Source: Ursus arctos (Eukaryota; Chordata; Mammalia; Carnivora; Ursidae). From it: a stretch of 64,000 nucleotides of DNA. The notes under the pieces are model-generated. The model worked only from the letters and a program-made list of their open reading frames with translations. It searched no databases and was not told the DNA's origin. The stretch spans positions 46,486,938 to 46,550,937 of the forward strand of contig NW_026622786.1 of the NCBI RefSeq assembly GCF_023065955.2, given 5' to 3'. Made by a program: the position numbers and the translations under genes. Positions 23,029 through 34,795 of this stretch are shown here, piece by piece (position 1 is the stretch's first letter; every line of letters starts with the position of its first letter).

Positions 23029-23739
23029 CCCTGAGATTGATATCCAACCTCAAAATGCACTATGTACAAATTTGCAGAAGTTCATCTCTCATATTGCTGA
23101 ACTGATATCACTATCATCAGAGGAATAGTAAAGATCAAAATCTTTGATTTTACTTACAAGATCATAAATAACACATATGTGCACAAGTGTGTGTGTTTAT
23201 GTGTGGATGTATGTGTGTGATATTAAAACATTTATTTATTTTTATAATCTTGGTTTTGTTCACCTATTCTCAATTGTCTTTTCCATCCATGTTTTCTTTT
23301 TCAATCTCGTTAGGGCCATCCAGATCATTCTACATGTGTGCAGACACACACACATGCACACACGCACATTAAACAGGTGTCTCAAAAAAAGTTTTAAGGT
23401 ATTTTCAAGCTTAATAAATTCAGAAATATAAATGCTATAAAAATATATAGATTTTGAAAATTTGAAATTCTTTATATCATTTTATTTTGTGAATTGATAA
23501 TAATTATTTTTAAGTTTTGCTTCAATCAATTTGTTATTTTCAATCAGAGGGACTGAAATAAAAGTCAAATACCTGTTTATATGCATATATCTGTACTTAA
23601 TAATTATCAATTTTTTCCTCTTAATACCTATCCCCTACTTAGATTCTCCCTTGCTCAATCTGCATCATACTGATATTGTGTAGAATTTTAACTTGGGATT
23701 ATCATACATATATGTCCATTTTTTTCTTTTCTGTGAATA
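23029..23739. other. AT-rich stretch with TG/CA words
   Basis: No gene. Overlapping Cys/Val/His-rich plus frames at 23177-23431 are produced by TG/CA low complexity. Confidence 0.45.
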
Positions 23740-24800
23740 TTTTTGTTTTTCCAAGGAGGGCTTTTTTGTTTGTTTTCGCTGTAGATAGCAAATTTTACAA
23801 GCTGTTTTATCATTAACTCATATCGCCTAAGCATCATTTTCTTCTTCTTTTTTTTTCATTTTCAAAAGTTGTCTTATGGTGGGTTTTTGTGAGGCTAACC
23901 TTCTATCATGTTGTAGTCTGAGAATATTATTAGGTTTTTGTTTTGCTGTCTTCTTTAAATGTCAATGACTGGATATAAAATATTACATTCAGTTATTTTT
24001 CTTCAATATGTTAAAAAATTTGTTTTCTTGTACCCAGTATTGTTCTTGGTACATATGACCTCAAATACTTGTTATTTTGTAAGTGATATCTTCTTTCTCT
24101 TTGGAAACTTTGAGAACTTTTTCTTGTATTATTTGTTTCTTACAATGCTCCATGGGCCCTTCAAGCTGATGTGTTTCATCTTTTCATTCTGATAAATTTA
24201 TTTCTGTTATCCTTTAAAGAATTCATTCCTTACATTTCTGTTTTTTTCTCCTTCTTGGGACTCCTGTTAGCTTTTTATGATGTTGGATGGCGATTTTAGT
24301 CCTACCTTTCATATCTCTTTTCTTTTTATATTTTTCTATTCCTTTATTTTTACCTCCTTTCTTAGAGAGTTACTCAGATTGATCTTAAAAGTCCCTAATT
24401 CATTATGATATTTGTCCCAAACATTTAATTTTTTTAAAACTAAACTTTCATGTTTTCACACTTAATTTTTATACTTGATCCTTTTTTAACTATGTCATGT
24501 TCCCTCATATTGCACAACTTCCCTTGAGTTTTTGCATGTTTATCGTGCTTATTTGAAATCTATATGTGACTGCCCGTTGGTGCCTAATGATACTACTTTT
24601 CTAATCTGTTAGGATTTCTGAAGTGAATGTTTCCTCAGATATTAGTCATCTTGGTTTCAGAGTTCTAGTCTCGTAAGTGTTTCTTTGACTTCCTAACAGT
24701 CCTCTGGCCTTTGGCTTTTAGTTCCATCTTCATCTTGTTTCTGAAAGTATCATGTACAGGTAGTTTTTGAGTCTTTTAGGCAATCTCCAATATAGATCTT
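23740..24800 (-). mobile_element. Old L1 5'-region-like sequence, antisense
   Basis: Plus-strand text of the type 'actggatataaaatattac', 'ctttggaaactttgagaact', 'cttgggactcctgttagc', 'ttagagagttactcagattga' parallels the antisense 5' part of old L1 elements. It is heavily diverged, so the assignment is moderate. Confidence 0.5.
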
Positions 24801-24940
24801 GGTTGCCAGTAACTTTTACCTCTTCCTCCTGACCATTGAATATTCTTGATTCAGCTACTTATCACTCAACCATCTGCTTTCCAACTTCTAAGATTCTGGT
24901 GCCATAGTCTCCTTTCCTAGTCTCTATAATAGTGTATATT

Positions 24941-25000
<60 letters not shown>

Positions 25001-25166
25001 TCCCTTTCTTTCTTCTTCTTCTTCTTCTTCTTCTTCTTCTTCTTCTTCTTCTTCTTCTTCTTCTTCTTCTTCTTCTTCTTCTTTCTTCTTCTTCTTTTCT
25101 TCTTCCTCTTCCTCTTCCTCTTCTTCTTCTTCTTCTTCTTCTTCTTCTTCTTCTTCTTCTTCTTCC
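24941..25166. repeat. Compound pyrimidine microsatellite (TTTC)n-(CTT)n
   Basis: (TTTC)n spans about 24941-25010, followed by (CTT)n with CTTTTC and CCTCTT interruptions to 25166. The plus strand is all pyrimidine over about 226 bp. The Phe/Leu and poly-Glu frames read from it are artefacts. Confidence 0.98.
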
Positions 25167-26254
25167 CTCATTTTAGTGTGGTGAAGGAAGGGAGCATAGA
25201 TGTACTCTCTATTTAGTCTCTATCTTTATTCAGAAATCTCGGTGTTTAACCAGCAGATAATTTTTCACTTTCTCATCAATGAAATTTCTTCATCTTCTTA
25301 TTAGGAAGATAATTACATTACCCCCAGAAATTCTTTAATATTTGTATTTGAAACTTATTACAATATCTGCTTTTATAGACCTTTATTTTTCTTATAGATT
25401 TTGTATCTGCTAGTCAAGTGTACTTTTATAAGTATACTTTCAAACAAAATTCAATTAGTGCATATTATTTTATAAATAGCAATTTGTTTCTCAGTCCTAA
25501 AGAGACAATTAGAAACTTAGATCATTTATACTTTTATCTTTAGTGCCTGTCATATATGTTCAAAAAAAAATAAAGAGAATAAAATTTATCTTATGCTCTC
25601 CACTCTCCAGTTCCTACTCTTACGGATGTTACTGTGTTGGAAAATACTGTCTGGCCCCATTGTTAGGGAGATAGTGCATATCCAGGCCCTTGCTCATCAT
25701 GATAAAATTCACAAATCTATCCTTCAAATGCAGGGAGGCAGTCTTTCTCTTATGCGTACAGATGTGACATGACTATATCATAGGGATAATGGTGATATCT
25801 ATCAAAACAAATATTTATGTTTTCCTACATAGAAAAACAATCTATTTAAGATAAGGTTACTCTACCTTAAGTGCAATAGCTAATTCCCATCCCAGTTAAT
25901 GATATTTATGCGCACTGACCTGGAGGGGAGAAATCCTCTCTAATGTGAGTGCCTGTCAGGCTTCTGTCACCATAAGGTTAACCCAGTGTCCTCTTTTGCA
26001 AACTTATCATTTTCCTTGCTATACATGTAAGGATAAGAAACAGTGAAAGCTCCAATGAAGAAAGATATGGAAACCAAGAGTGACAGAGAATAAAATAGAG
26101 AATTTTTATAAAGTACTCTTTACTTTGTAAAGTGAATTTAATTTCCTGCTACTGATCCCTGACTGATACAACAAATGCTTTCCAAATGGTTACTGTGAGG
26201 CAGCAATCACAATAAAAAATGCATATAGATTATTTCTCAAATCATTAATATTAC
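25167..26254. other. Unassigned stretch
   Basis: No gene. Some text near 25600-26000 may be old repeat, but I cannot name it. Confidence 0.4.
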
Positions 26255-26370
26255 TAATCCCATTTTTACAGATGAGAGAACAGAGTTCTAGAAAGCTAGT
26301 TGATGGCAGAGCCAAATTGGAACCTGGCCAGAGTCAGGATCACTCATGTCATGATACTCAAAACAGAAAG
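26255..26370 (-). mobile_element. MIR SINE fragment, antisense
   Basis: 'cccatttttacagatgagagaacagag', 'gctagttgatggcagagcc' and 'ggaacctggccagagtc' are the classic antisense MIR milestones in order. Confidence 0.7.
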
Positions 26371-26432
26371 TGCCCCAAGTTATTTGTTATTAATCACAGT
26401 TAAGATAACTCACTTTTGAGAGTAATTTATTT

Positions 26433-26604
26433 AAAAAACTAAAAGTGGGGGCACCTGGGTGGCTCAGTTGGTTAAGCGACTGCTTCGCCTCAGATCATGA
26501 TCCTGGAGTCTGCTTCTCCCTCTGACCCACCCCCTCTCATGCTCTCTCTCTCTCTCACTCAAATAAATACATAAACACAATCTTTTTCAAAAAATTAAAA
26601 GTGG
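26433..26604 (+). mobile_element. CAN-SINE with internal deletion and 16 bp target-site duplication
   Basis: The head 'gggggcacctgggtggctca' begins at about 26447. The body jumps from 'gatcatgatcctgga' to 'gtctgcttctccctc', so about 40-50 bp of the usual middle is absent. The tail ends near 26590. Near-perfect repeats 'aaaaaa(c/t)taaaagtgg' at 26433-26448 and 26589-26604 differ at one base. Confidence 0.93.
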
Positions 26605-26923
26605 TTTATTTACTTAGAACACTTCAGAGACCGTTGTTCTAATGTCACTGACTCCTATGCTCTCTCGAGAGGAAGGCAAACGAGTGGAATTACAGCTATA
26701 GCAGTGTGTATAAACAGCAGTATAACGTAGCTATGCCACAATCTTTAGGAACATAAAATTTATGTGAATTCTATCTGACATGTACATCCCAGCGAAAAAG
26801 GGTGAGAATTACTGTTCTCTACAAATGCTTACATATTGACTCAAGCACAATTGATGTGATTATCTTCAACCCATTTTATGATTTATATGGTGAAAAATAG
26901 AATTTGTTGTGTGTGAGCTTCTG
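26605..26923. other. Unique stretch
   Basis: No gene or repeat is recognised. Confidence 0.4.
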
Positions 26924-26950
26924 CGTGTGTGTGTGTGTGTGTGTGTGTGT
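26924..26950. repeat. (GT)n microsatellite
   Basis: About thirteen GT units. Confidence 0.95.
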
Positions 26951-27204
26951 ATGTATTGAATGGAGATAAATATATATGTATTCCTTGGAAGTGTAAACTG
27001 AGTCACAATTTGTGACTAGAAGTATGCATCATGTTTGAAATTCCCTGAAAGATTTAGAAATGGCAACCTAATGAAATTTAATGGCAAAAAGCCCCTGAGA
27101 CAGATGTTTGAAGGAATATGCAGATTTTTAAAATGACAAAGTCTAAGACTAAAAAGATGCCATTTATTAGTGATCACCTAAAATAAGTAAAAATAATCCG
27201 ATTA

Positions 27205-27655
27205 AGAGTTAAGATAAGGGCTATCTTAAGTTGCTGAAACAAATAAACTCCAAAAGCTCAAGGACTTGGCACTTAACAATTTTCCTCTAACTTATGTTCC
27301 AGAACAATGCAGGTATTCTTGGTGAAGATCTCTCGAAATCCATGATTCAGGGATGCAGACTTTTTCTATGTAATGGGATTCCCATTATTTAACGCAACTT
27401 TGATATTTTCTCCATTGAAGCCAGACAGAGGGAAGAGGAACATGGATGTGTTTGTTTGTGATCTAGACCTCAAAGTAGCATATATTACTTCTCTCAGTGC
27501 ATTGACTATAATTCATAAATAAACACAAGAGAGGCTGAGGCATATGGTATATACGTCTATGTCCAGGAATCAGCCCCGCTCACATTTTCTGGCATACAAT
27601 CCCAAATACTATGTGGCAAATAAGTCAATGCCACTCTCCAGAAACATACTAAAAG
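27205..27655. mobile_element. Possible old interspersed repeat, unresolved
   Basis: Patterns such as 'taagttgctgaaacaaat', 'cattatttaacgcaactttga', 'gacagagggaagaggaacatgg' and 'agagaggctgaggcatatgg' look like a dispersed mammalian repeat. I cannot assign it. Confidence 0.35.
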
Positions 27656-28128
27656 AGTAAGCATAGGAATACAGTTGTTTTATTCTTCACTATCCATTTT
27701 GAGACAGCAAAATCATGATTAACACAAGGCATCAAAAATATCATGGGTAGCCTTTCACATAAATAGGATACTATATTTGTCTACATGGTTTTCTGAGTTC
27801 CAAAAGTTTGGTGGGGCTATCAAAACCATTTCTAAACTATGAAATTGCTTATTCTACAAAATTTACAATGTTTACCAATTCTCAGAAAATGGGCATTTGA
27901 GCAATAATTTGAACTCTTTTGCAAAAAAATAATATTCCTCAAGGCCACACCCAAAATAAATTGCTTTACAGGGGTGGAACTCTAGGATGTACATTTGGAA
28001 AATCACCTCAAGGGAACACCATAGTTTTAATAATGTCAATCACTTAGAAACTTCTAAAATCGCCTCTTAATTTTTATAGGAAATGTTCACACAAGTAGAT
28101 ATTTATATCGTGATCACTATAGTTCGGC
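27656..28128. other. Unassigned stretch
   Basis: No gene or certain repeat is recognised. Confidence 0.4.
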
Positions 28129-28153
28129 AAAAAAAAAAAAAAAAAAAAAAAAA
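28129..28153. repeat. A25 homopolymer
   Basis: An uninterrupted A run with no recognisable retroposon body or AATAAA close upstream. Confidence 0.95.
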
Positions 28154-29520
28154 TTTCTAAAACAATAAGTTCCAAATATCATCCACATTGAAAATCTACC
28201 ACATTTCTTATGCTGTTACTACAAAATGAGATGATATATTTTGTCCTTGACACTTAGAATCTCTTTGGAAAGATACTTCTGAAGTGATTGGAGAAAAACA
28301 AAAACGAAAACAAAAACCAACTACCGAGACTGTGCGTTCACTAAATATAAATCCAGGTTTGTTTTTTGTTTTGTTTTGTTTTGTTTTTTATGTCCCCATG
28401 TCCCTGCAGTCAAGTTGGAATTTTGTGATTGGTGCTTCTCAAAGAACTGGGAGCTGAAGTAATTAAAGGCAGTTAGGAGCCCCTGGGGCTCATCCATCTC
28501 CCTCTTTTCCTACCACAGAAGCCCTCAGGCCAAATGTTCTATAGGGCATTGCCAAAGGAGTGGCTTTCAGCCAGACACTGACCTGAGCAGGTAACATACA
28601 TGTGTGTGTCTGTGTGTGTGCACATATGGGCATGTGCATTATACCACTAAGCACTTGGGGTTTGTCTTTGTGGATGATACTATTAATTATGTTATTTGTT
28701 TTTAAAACACAGATTAATTCACTAATGGATAAACTTAGTTGAGGTACAATTCTGTGTGCACGGGGTTTTTGGGAAATCTGCATACTGAAAGAACAAAATG
28801 TAGTTCCCACTCTCAAAGACGAACGGACAACACAAGCAAAACAAATGGCAGCAACATGTTAAAGGTGTTTTATAGGAAAACATTCCACTTACAGTAGGGT
28901 TCTAAGTAGGGAGCATTCACTTCAGCCTGAAGTTGGTGGGCAGTACTTTGGTACAGAAAGTAAATGCTTTTCCATCAACGTATGGATGGCCTTCATGGTT
29001 TGGTTCATTCCAAATTTCAAATGTGTTAATAACTTCAGCCTAGCTGATGCTCTTCTCATTGCCATGACTTTATTTGTGGACATCTGGCTGGGCAAAGTCC
29101 ACGGAATCAGTTCCTAATGGAATATTTTCATGCATGGAATACCCTTAGAATCTGAGCATAGGCAGCTTAACCACAGTGATGACATTCTTACCTAACGTGG
29201 AATCTCCTGTGAATGGAGTTGCTTTTTCTAACATTAAAAATATGCATTCAAAAAGGATAAGAGGAGAACATTTTGCAAAAATGAAAGAAAAAGACTCCTA
29301 ATTTAAGTGTGCCAGGGGGTGGATCCAATTTTCATTTTGAATAGAATATTGCTGCAGTAATTATCTTACTATTTAAGTATAAGAATAATTAGTGTAGCAA
29401 TCTGCTAGTCTTATAGTACTCACAGTTCAGAGGTGAAAACATTATAATCTTAAGTAAATTATAGATGTTTAATTATAAAGATTATATGCAGAGATGCATG
29501 AATAATTACATTTTATGATC
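28154..29520. other. Unique stretch
   Basis: It includes a short (TTTTG)n tract at about 28360-28386 and TG-rich DNA at 28600-28622. The minus frame at 28490-28816 has no domain. No gene is supported. Confidence 0.45.
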
Positions 29521-29585
29521 CATAAATATATGTATACATGTATACATATGTGTATGTATATATATGTATGTATACATATATGTAA
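29521..29585. repeat. (TATG/TATA) alternating purine-pyrimidine tract
   Basis: About 65 bp of TATG, CATA and TATA units with multiple local palindromes. Confidence 0.9.
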
Positions 29586-30142
29586 TAAGTGAATACACAT
29601 TTATTTCCTTTTTTTTTAAAGGGAAAGGTTAACTTGTGGCAAAAAAAAATCATTTTCATATCTGAGGGAATCTATCAAGTAAAGAAACTCTGAAACAACT
29701 ATAATGCTCCCAAGTCATCTTAACATTACCTAATTTCACAGAAAACACTTTTTCGATTATAATTTAGTATTTTATATTATAAAATTGATTTAAGCTTGCT
29801 TGAGAATTTATCCTTTCCTTATATAATTTCTATTGGTAACTATGCATAGGAAAGTGACTAGATTTCTCCCACATATTTACCCACATATTATTTACCCACA
29901 TATCAGAATAATGTTTCAATTTATCAAGGACATATACATATACAGTTGACCAGCTTTACCCTTGCACCCCTGAGTCTTGATGGTCATTGGATATACTTAC
30001 AGTAATGGACAAGGATGTTTCCCTTTTCTTTGTGAGAATAAAATAGAGGGTGATAACTGAAGCTTCCAAATAAATTGTATTGGATTTTAGTTACATAATT
30101 TCACAAACCCAACTGAAGATGTACAAAAACACTGTGATTTTT
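29586..30142. other. Unassigned AT-rich stretch
   Basis: It contains a small triplication of 'tacccacatat' at about 29868-29904. No gene. Confidence 0.45.
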
Positions 30143-30361
30143 AAATCACACACAGAAGGGGCGCCTGGGTGGCTCAGTAAGTTAAGTGTCAGCTCAGGTC
30201 ATGACCTCAGGGTCCTGGGATGGAAACCCACATTGGGCTTCCTGCTCAGTGGGGAGTCTGCTTGTCCCTCTTTTTCTGCCCCTCCCCCACCTCGTGCTCA
30301 TTCTCTCTCCCAAAGGAATAAATAAAATCTTTAAAAATAAATAAATAAATCACACAAAGAA
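30143..30361 (+). mobile_element. CAN-SINE with 15 bp near-perfect target-site duplication
   Basis: The head starts at 30158 with 'ggggcgcctgggtggctcag', then 'cagctcaggtcatgacctca', a CT-rich body and 'aataaataaaatctttaaaa'. The flanks 'aaatcacac(a/-)acagaa' type repeats at 30143-30157 and 30347-30361 differ by one base. The 81-codon plus frame at 30080-30325 reads through it and is not a gene. Confidence 0.95.
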
Positions 30362-30655
30362 ATACCAAATATGTAGTTACAATTTAACAGAATTCCTTCA
30401 CCCTCTCCTGTCTTGCTCTTACACTTTTCACTTTCTCCCTCCCTCCCTCTTTCTCTTTCTGTCTCTATGTGGAGCTGCATAGAAATTTTTTTTCCTCTAT
30501 TGCTCTGTCCATACTGTGGGATATATTCTATGAAAATGACTAAGACACAACCATCAAAATATATGAAAAGGGCTTATTAACTGAACACAATGTTTGGTAT
30601 TTTAGATTATTAGTTTTCGAAATCAGATTTTTGTTCTTGGCACAAAAATTGCATA
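30362..30655. other. Unassigned stretch
   Basis: It includes a (CCCT)n-like low-complexity tract near 30437-30465. No gene. Confidence 0.4.
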
Positions 30656-30790
30656 TCCAGCATCCAAGTGAGGGATGCTTTCTTCCACAAAGTTTTATCA
30701 GTCACCTACACTGTGGCAGGCACGATGACATGCACTGGGAACATACAGTGAGGGACAGTGAATGCCCTAAAGAGATCATAACATAATTGG
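30656..30790 (+). mobile_element. Ancient mammalian-wide repeat fragment (copy 2)
   Basis: 'gtcacctacactgtggcaggcac', 'gcactgggaacatacagtgag' and 'gaatgccctaaagagatcat' match the start of the same unresolved old family seen at 34.6 kb and 46.1 kb. Confidence 0.4.
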
Positions 30791-30879
30791 AAGGCAGCAC
30801 TTATTAGCTTACAGAATTTGATTACAGTATTCAATGTTTTCAAAAAGTCAAAGATAATTTCCCATAAAATTTAATCTTT

Positions 30880-31295
30880 CTGACTGCATGACCTCACCTC
30901 TTCTGCTTTAACTCTTTGTCCGACTCTGCTCCATCCCCCATGTCCTCTTTGCTGCCCCTACCTGAGACTTTATGCAGCTGTTCTGACTAGAATGGCTTTC
31001 CTTTTAAATATTCTTTGATTTATTCTTGCAGGTCCCCCAAATTCACTCAAATCTCAAGTTCCTCAAAAAGGGCTACCCTGACTGTCTCAACTTTATTCAC
31101 CTCAGACTTTTTCCAACCCCTTCTACTCACTTTTCCCCATAGTAATTGACATCTGTGAATATGCTATGTATTTACTTATGTACCTTTAAATCTACTTTTG
31201 CCACTCTACAAGGGCATGAATTTGTTTTCATTGTCCACAGGCATTTTCCAAGAGCCTACAAGAGTGCCTGGCACATAATTATTGAATGAACTAAA
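30880..31295 (+). mobile_element. L2 LINE 3' end
   Basis: The collinear L2 milestones are 'ctgactagaatggctttcc', 'caaatctcaagttcctcaaaaagggctaccctgac', 'actctacaagggcatgaatttg' and 'agagtgcctggcacataattattgaatgaac'. Confidence 0.75.
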
Positions 31296-31399
31296 ACTGT
31301 CTAGGAACAGGATTATTGTTTTTCTCCGAAGTTGTGCTTTTAGTAAAATGGCAGACTCAGTCAACCTGAAAATTCTTCAATGACAAACTGTTGAAGACG

Positions 31400-31632
31400 C
31401 TGGGTGAGATTTCTTCTTAAAAGATTTTATTTATTTATTTATTTATTTGAGAGGAAGGTGGAGGGGAGGGAAGATGGGGAGGGAGAGAGAGTCTCAAGCA
31501 GACTCCATGCTGAGCACGGAACCTGACACAGGGCTCAATCTCAGGACCCTGAGATCATGACCTGAGCAAAAACCAAGACTTGGATGCTCAGCCAACTAAG
31601 CCACCCAGGTGCCCCCTGGATAAGATATTTTT
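31400..31632 (-). mobile_element. CAN-SINE, antisense
   Basis: The body 31416-31615 has 'aaaagattttatttatttatt', a purine-rich segment, 'tgctgagcacggaacctgac' and the head ending 'gccacccaggtgcccc'. The flanks 'ctgggtgagatttctt' and 'ctggataagatatttt' are a worn duplication (about 3 differences in 16). Confidence 0.93.
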
Positions 31633-31929
31633 AAAAACATATGCACAGGAGAATTCACGGGAAAGAACAAGAATCTTTCAACTGCAGTTTCCTTCCCATG
31701 AGCTGAAACTAGCCACAGGGAACATACCAAAGGTAATGAATCAACATGGCTGTTCTTATAGCTTAATATCATCTATTCATTCATTCAGTAGTGTTTTAAT
31801 CTGTAGATAAGCAGTAGAAACTATTACTGATAGTCAGATGCATCCCATTTTTTCTTCCTCTTCTCTAGAGCACTTGATTTGGCATTTTACCATTATAATT
31901 AAACATGGCACGTAGATCATAAAATTAAA

Positions 31930-32060
31930 CTCATTAATTAATTTATTTATCCAATAGCCATTTACTGGGTCTTCTATATGCCAAGTACTATACCAAGAGT
32001 TAGCTATGCAAAAATTTAAAGAAGAAAAACATAGTCTGCAATTCCATGCAGTTTGCCTCA
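31930..32060 (+). mobile_element. Ancient repeat fragment (same unresolved family)
   Basis: 'ccatttactgggtcttctatatgccaagtactatacc' parallels 'ttattgagcacctactatgtgccaggcactgtgct'. Fragment only. Confidence 0.4.
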
Positions 32061-32139
32061 AGACAGAGAGCCAGATTTTAAATAAATCACTATATAATTA
32101 AATTGAAAATTATAAATTGTTATAATGACTATGTCAATT

Positions 32140-32385
32140 TACCACTGACTAAGCCAGGCATTTATCGTGCTCCAGAAATCATGCTAGGTGATACAAACAC
32201 TAAATTATTTAACGTTCATATCCTATTAGATAAATAGATATTTTCTCCATTATTCATATGATTTGACTGGGGCCTAGAGAGGCTAGGTAACTTGCTGGAA
32301 ACAATGTGGTGAGCATCAGAACAGGGATCAAGCTCACATTTGTTTGAGTCCAAGAGCCCATCTTCATCACAATGCTATACTAAAA
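32140..32385 (-). mobile_element. MIR SINE, antisense
   Basis: In order: 'ggcctagagaggctaggtaacttgctgga', 'cagggatcaagctcacatttgtttgagtcc' and 'cccatcttcatcacaatgctatac', the last being the tRNA-like end. A fairly complete copy. Confidence 0.72.
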
Positions 32386-33094
32386 GTATAAGGATTTTTC
32401 AGGGTTCAGAGACACTTTACAGGAATGACATCGCATTCAGAGAGTTGCAATTGAAACTCAAAACCCTCTGAATACCGTTAAAAATTTCACAGACGTTCAC
32501 TCACTATTAATTCGGTGGGTGAGCATATGTGTTTGTAACAACATGATAGCCAGGCCTACTACAGCCAGAGTCCACTAGTCAGAATTCCCAGAGACTGTCT
32601 ACTTTCATCAGACCACTTGCACTGTTAGTCTACGCCAAGAGAGCAGCACAATTCTAATGAAATTTCTGTTTCCTATATTTTTATGAGCTTTGGTACATTA
32701 ACCATTAATAATAAAAAGAATTTTACTCCAAACTTTCTGCTTCTTACTTATACCCAGTAAAAATAGCAACTAGAGTGTCATCTTTGAAATTGTATGTTGG
32801 GAATGATATTATATAAACCAATCTGAAATAATGAGCTTCAAAATTTACTAAAGATTAATGTGCTACATGCAGGTATAATTAATGACTAGGATTGATCATC
32901 ATATTTATATTTGAGTTTGCTTTCTATATTACACACCAGAAAATATTTCTGAAAGTAACTGAGAACTTAAAAACCAGTAGATAAATTTAAACTTTCTTCC
33001 ATTTGTTGCAATGACGATGAACTGTATTTTGACACTTCAATATATAAATATCCTTCAGCTTAATATCGATTACTCTGAAGCCTATGAAATGTAC
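32386..33094. other. Unassigned stretch
   Basis: No gene or named repeat is recognised. Confidence 0.4.
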
Positions 33095-33720
33095 ATTATG
33101 GAGTAGACAGAATGAGAACCTGGACTTTGAAGTTAGAAACAACGAAATTCAAATCACCGATATGCACTTTCTACCAGTGTGATATTTGTCAAATGTTAAT
33201 GACTGCATCTGTTCCTTAAAAGTCATACTGAAGCCCTAAACTCCAGTACCGTAGAGCACGACTGCATTTGAAGATAGGGCCTTTGAAGAGGTAACTGAGG
33301 TTAAATGAAATCTTAAGGGTGGGGCCCTAATCTTACTTGTTTCTATTTCAAAAGAGTAAGAGACACCAAGGATGTTTGCATGTAGTGGGAAAGAAGGTCA
33401 CAGTGGAAAGGCAGCCATCAGTAAGCCAAGGAATGAGGCCCCAGGAGTAAACAAATTGTTGACACCTTGATCATGGACATCCAGTCTCCGAAACTGTGAG
33501 AAAATAAACTTCTGTTGTCTAAGCTGTCAAGTCTGTGGTATTTTGTCATGGCGGCACTAGCAAACTAGCATGACAAATCACTTAAATACTCCACACATCA
33601 GCTTTTTCATCCATAAAGTACAAATAATAATTCCAGCTTTCAGAGTTTTTTTAGGAGGAAAAATTTCCTGGCATGTAATAAGTACTCGGCTAATGAAAAT
33701 AAGCAATACCATTGCGTGTG
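33095..33720 (+). mobile_element. MIR SINE split by an LTR
   Basis: The first half (33095-33193) has 'gaacctggactttgaagtta', 'gaaattcaaatcac' and 'ccagtgtgatatttgtcaa'. The second half (33576-33720) resumes with 'atcacttaaatactcc', 'ctttttcatccataaag' and 'cctggcatgtaataagtac'. Joined across the LTR they give the standard MIR order. Confidence 0.7.
33194..33575 (+). mobile_element. Solo LTR of ERVL-MaLR type (MST/MLT-like)
   Basis: It opens with 'tgttaatgactgcatctg' and carries 'gaagccctaaactcc', 'gatagggcctttgaagaggt', 'aagggtggggccctaatc', 'aagagacaccaagg', 'gtgagaaaataaacttctg' (poly(A) signal AATAAA) and 'ctgtggtattttgtcatggc'. This is the full MaLR LTR order. 'caaa' occurs at both edges. 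No internal retroviral sequence is present, so it is a recombined solo LTR. Confidence 0.85.
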
Positions 33721-34609
33721 CATCTGAACGTGTGCACGTAAGTACCTCCATGCCATATTCTGTACAAATTATAAAACAACGTCAATTCGAATTAGGAATC
33801 ATTTAACTTTCTTATACTCTATTTCCTATGAATCGAGTCATAATATACTGATTTATTAACATAATAGAGAATGGCCTTAAACTAGTAACAGAAGCTCTCT
33901 GTGAATTCTACCATTTCGTTGACTTGTCACAGCAAACAACAAGTTTGCTATGTCAAGCCATAGTTCTGGATATGTAAGTGTGGTGTCAAGTAAGGAACTA
34001 ATTAAGTATGAAATTACCTTATATATCTAAAGCTGTGTCTGCTCACCTTTAGGCATTTTGGGAATCCACCTAATGAGATATGAGTTTTGCTCCACAGGAC
34101 AATCACAAAGCTCATTAATGTTCATTAAAACATAAGTAGTATTCAATGGATTCAGCAAAATCTCACTGTATTTTAATGAGCATCTGAATTGTCCAATGGA
34201 GCAAAACCATGTCATGGAAAATCCTTGTTAATGCAAAAGAAAGCGCAGGCGAATAAAGATAGTAAATATTTTAAGTGTAGCTATGTTATAGACATATCTG
34301 TGACAAATAAAAAAAAAAAATCCCCGGAAGTTCATTTCCTAACATTTAAAAATAAATCTGTTAAGGGTGATTTAATAAGAATCCAAAGTACTAGGGAGAA
34401 GTATTGTAGAATCACAAGATTATTCATCAACAAAAAAGTTTTGAATTGCTTTTTTCATTCTGGATTTAAGGAAGTTGAAAGTCTTCTATTTTGTACCTCA
34501 TTTAAAAAATGATATAGGTAGATGATGAATAAATATTTACTGACAAAGTAAATAAATGACATTAATATATGTCTATAAGTGCTATCACTTATATCCCCTT
34601 TTATTTATT

Positions 34610-34795
34610 TTCCACAAATATTTGAATGCCTACTATGTGTCAGATATTGTATTAGTACTAAAGCAAGAGGAACCAAAATGGACAGAATTCTAATCTCATG
34701 AAGTGCACATTCCTGAGAGGGGAAGAAAAGTAATAAACAAATAAACATGTAAGTATTGAATCAATTAATAAGGAGTTACAGAAAAAAAAAAAAAG
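34610..34795 (+). mobile_element. Ancient mammalian-wide repeat, first half (split by L1)
   Basis: 'tgaatgcctactatgtgtcagatattgtattagtac' and 'agtgcacattcctgagaggg..aagtaataaacaaataaac' are the start of the unresolved old family. It continues after the L1 at 35645. Confidence 0.5.

Noticed and set aside
24917..25216. Poly-Glu/Lys and poly-Phe frames
   Set aside because: Direct readings of the (TTTC)n-(CTT)n microsatellite.
28129..28153. Processed pseudogene 3' end at the A25 run
   Set aside because: No AATAAA within 50 bp upstream, no recognisable body and no obvious flanking duplication.
30080..30325. 81-codon plus frame with 'GAPGWLSKLSVSSGHDLRV'-like text
   Set aside because: This is the usual translation of a sense CAN-SINE, not a gene. 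The similar frames at 6111-6293 and 1033-1227 also come from SINEs.
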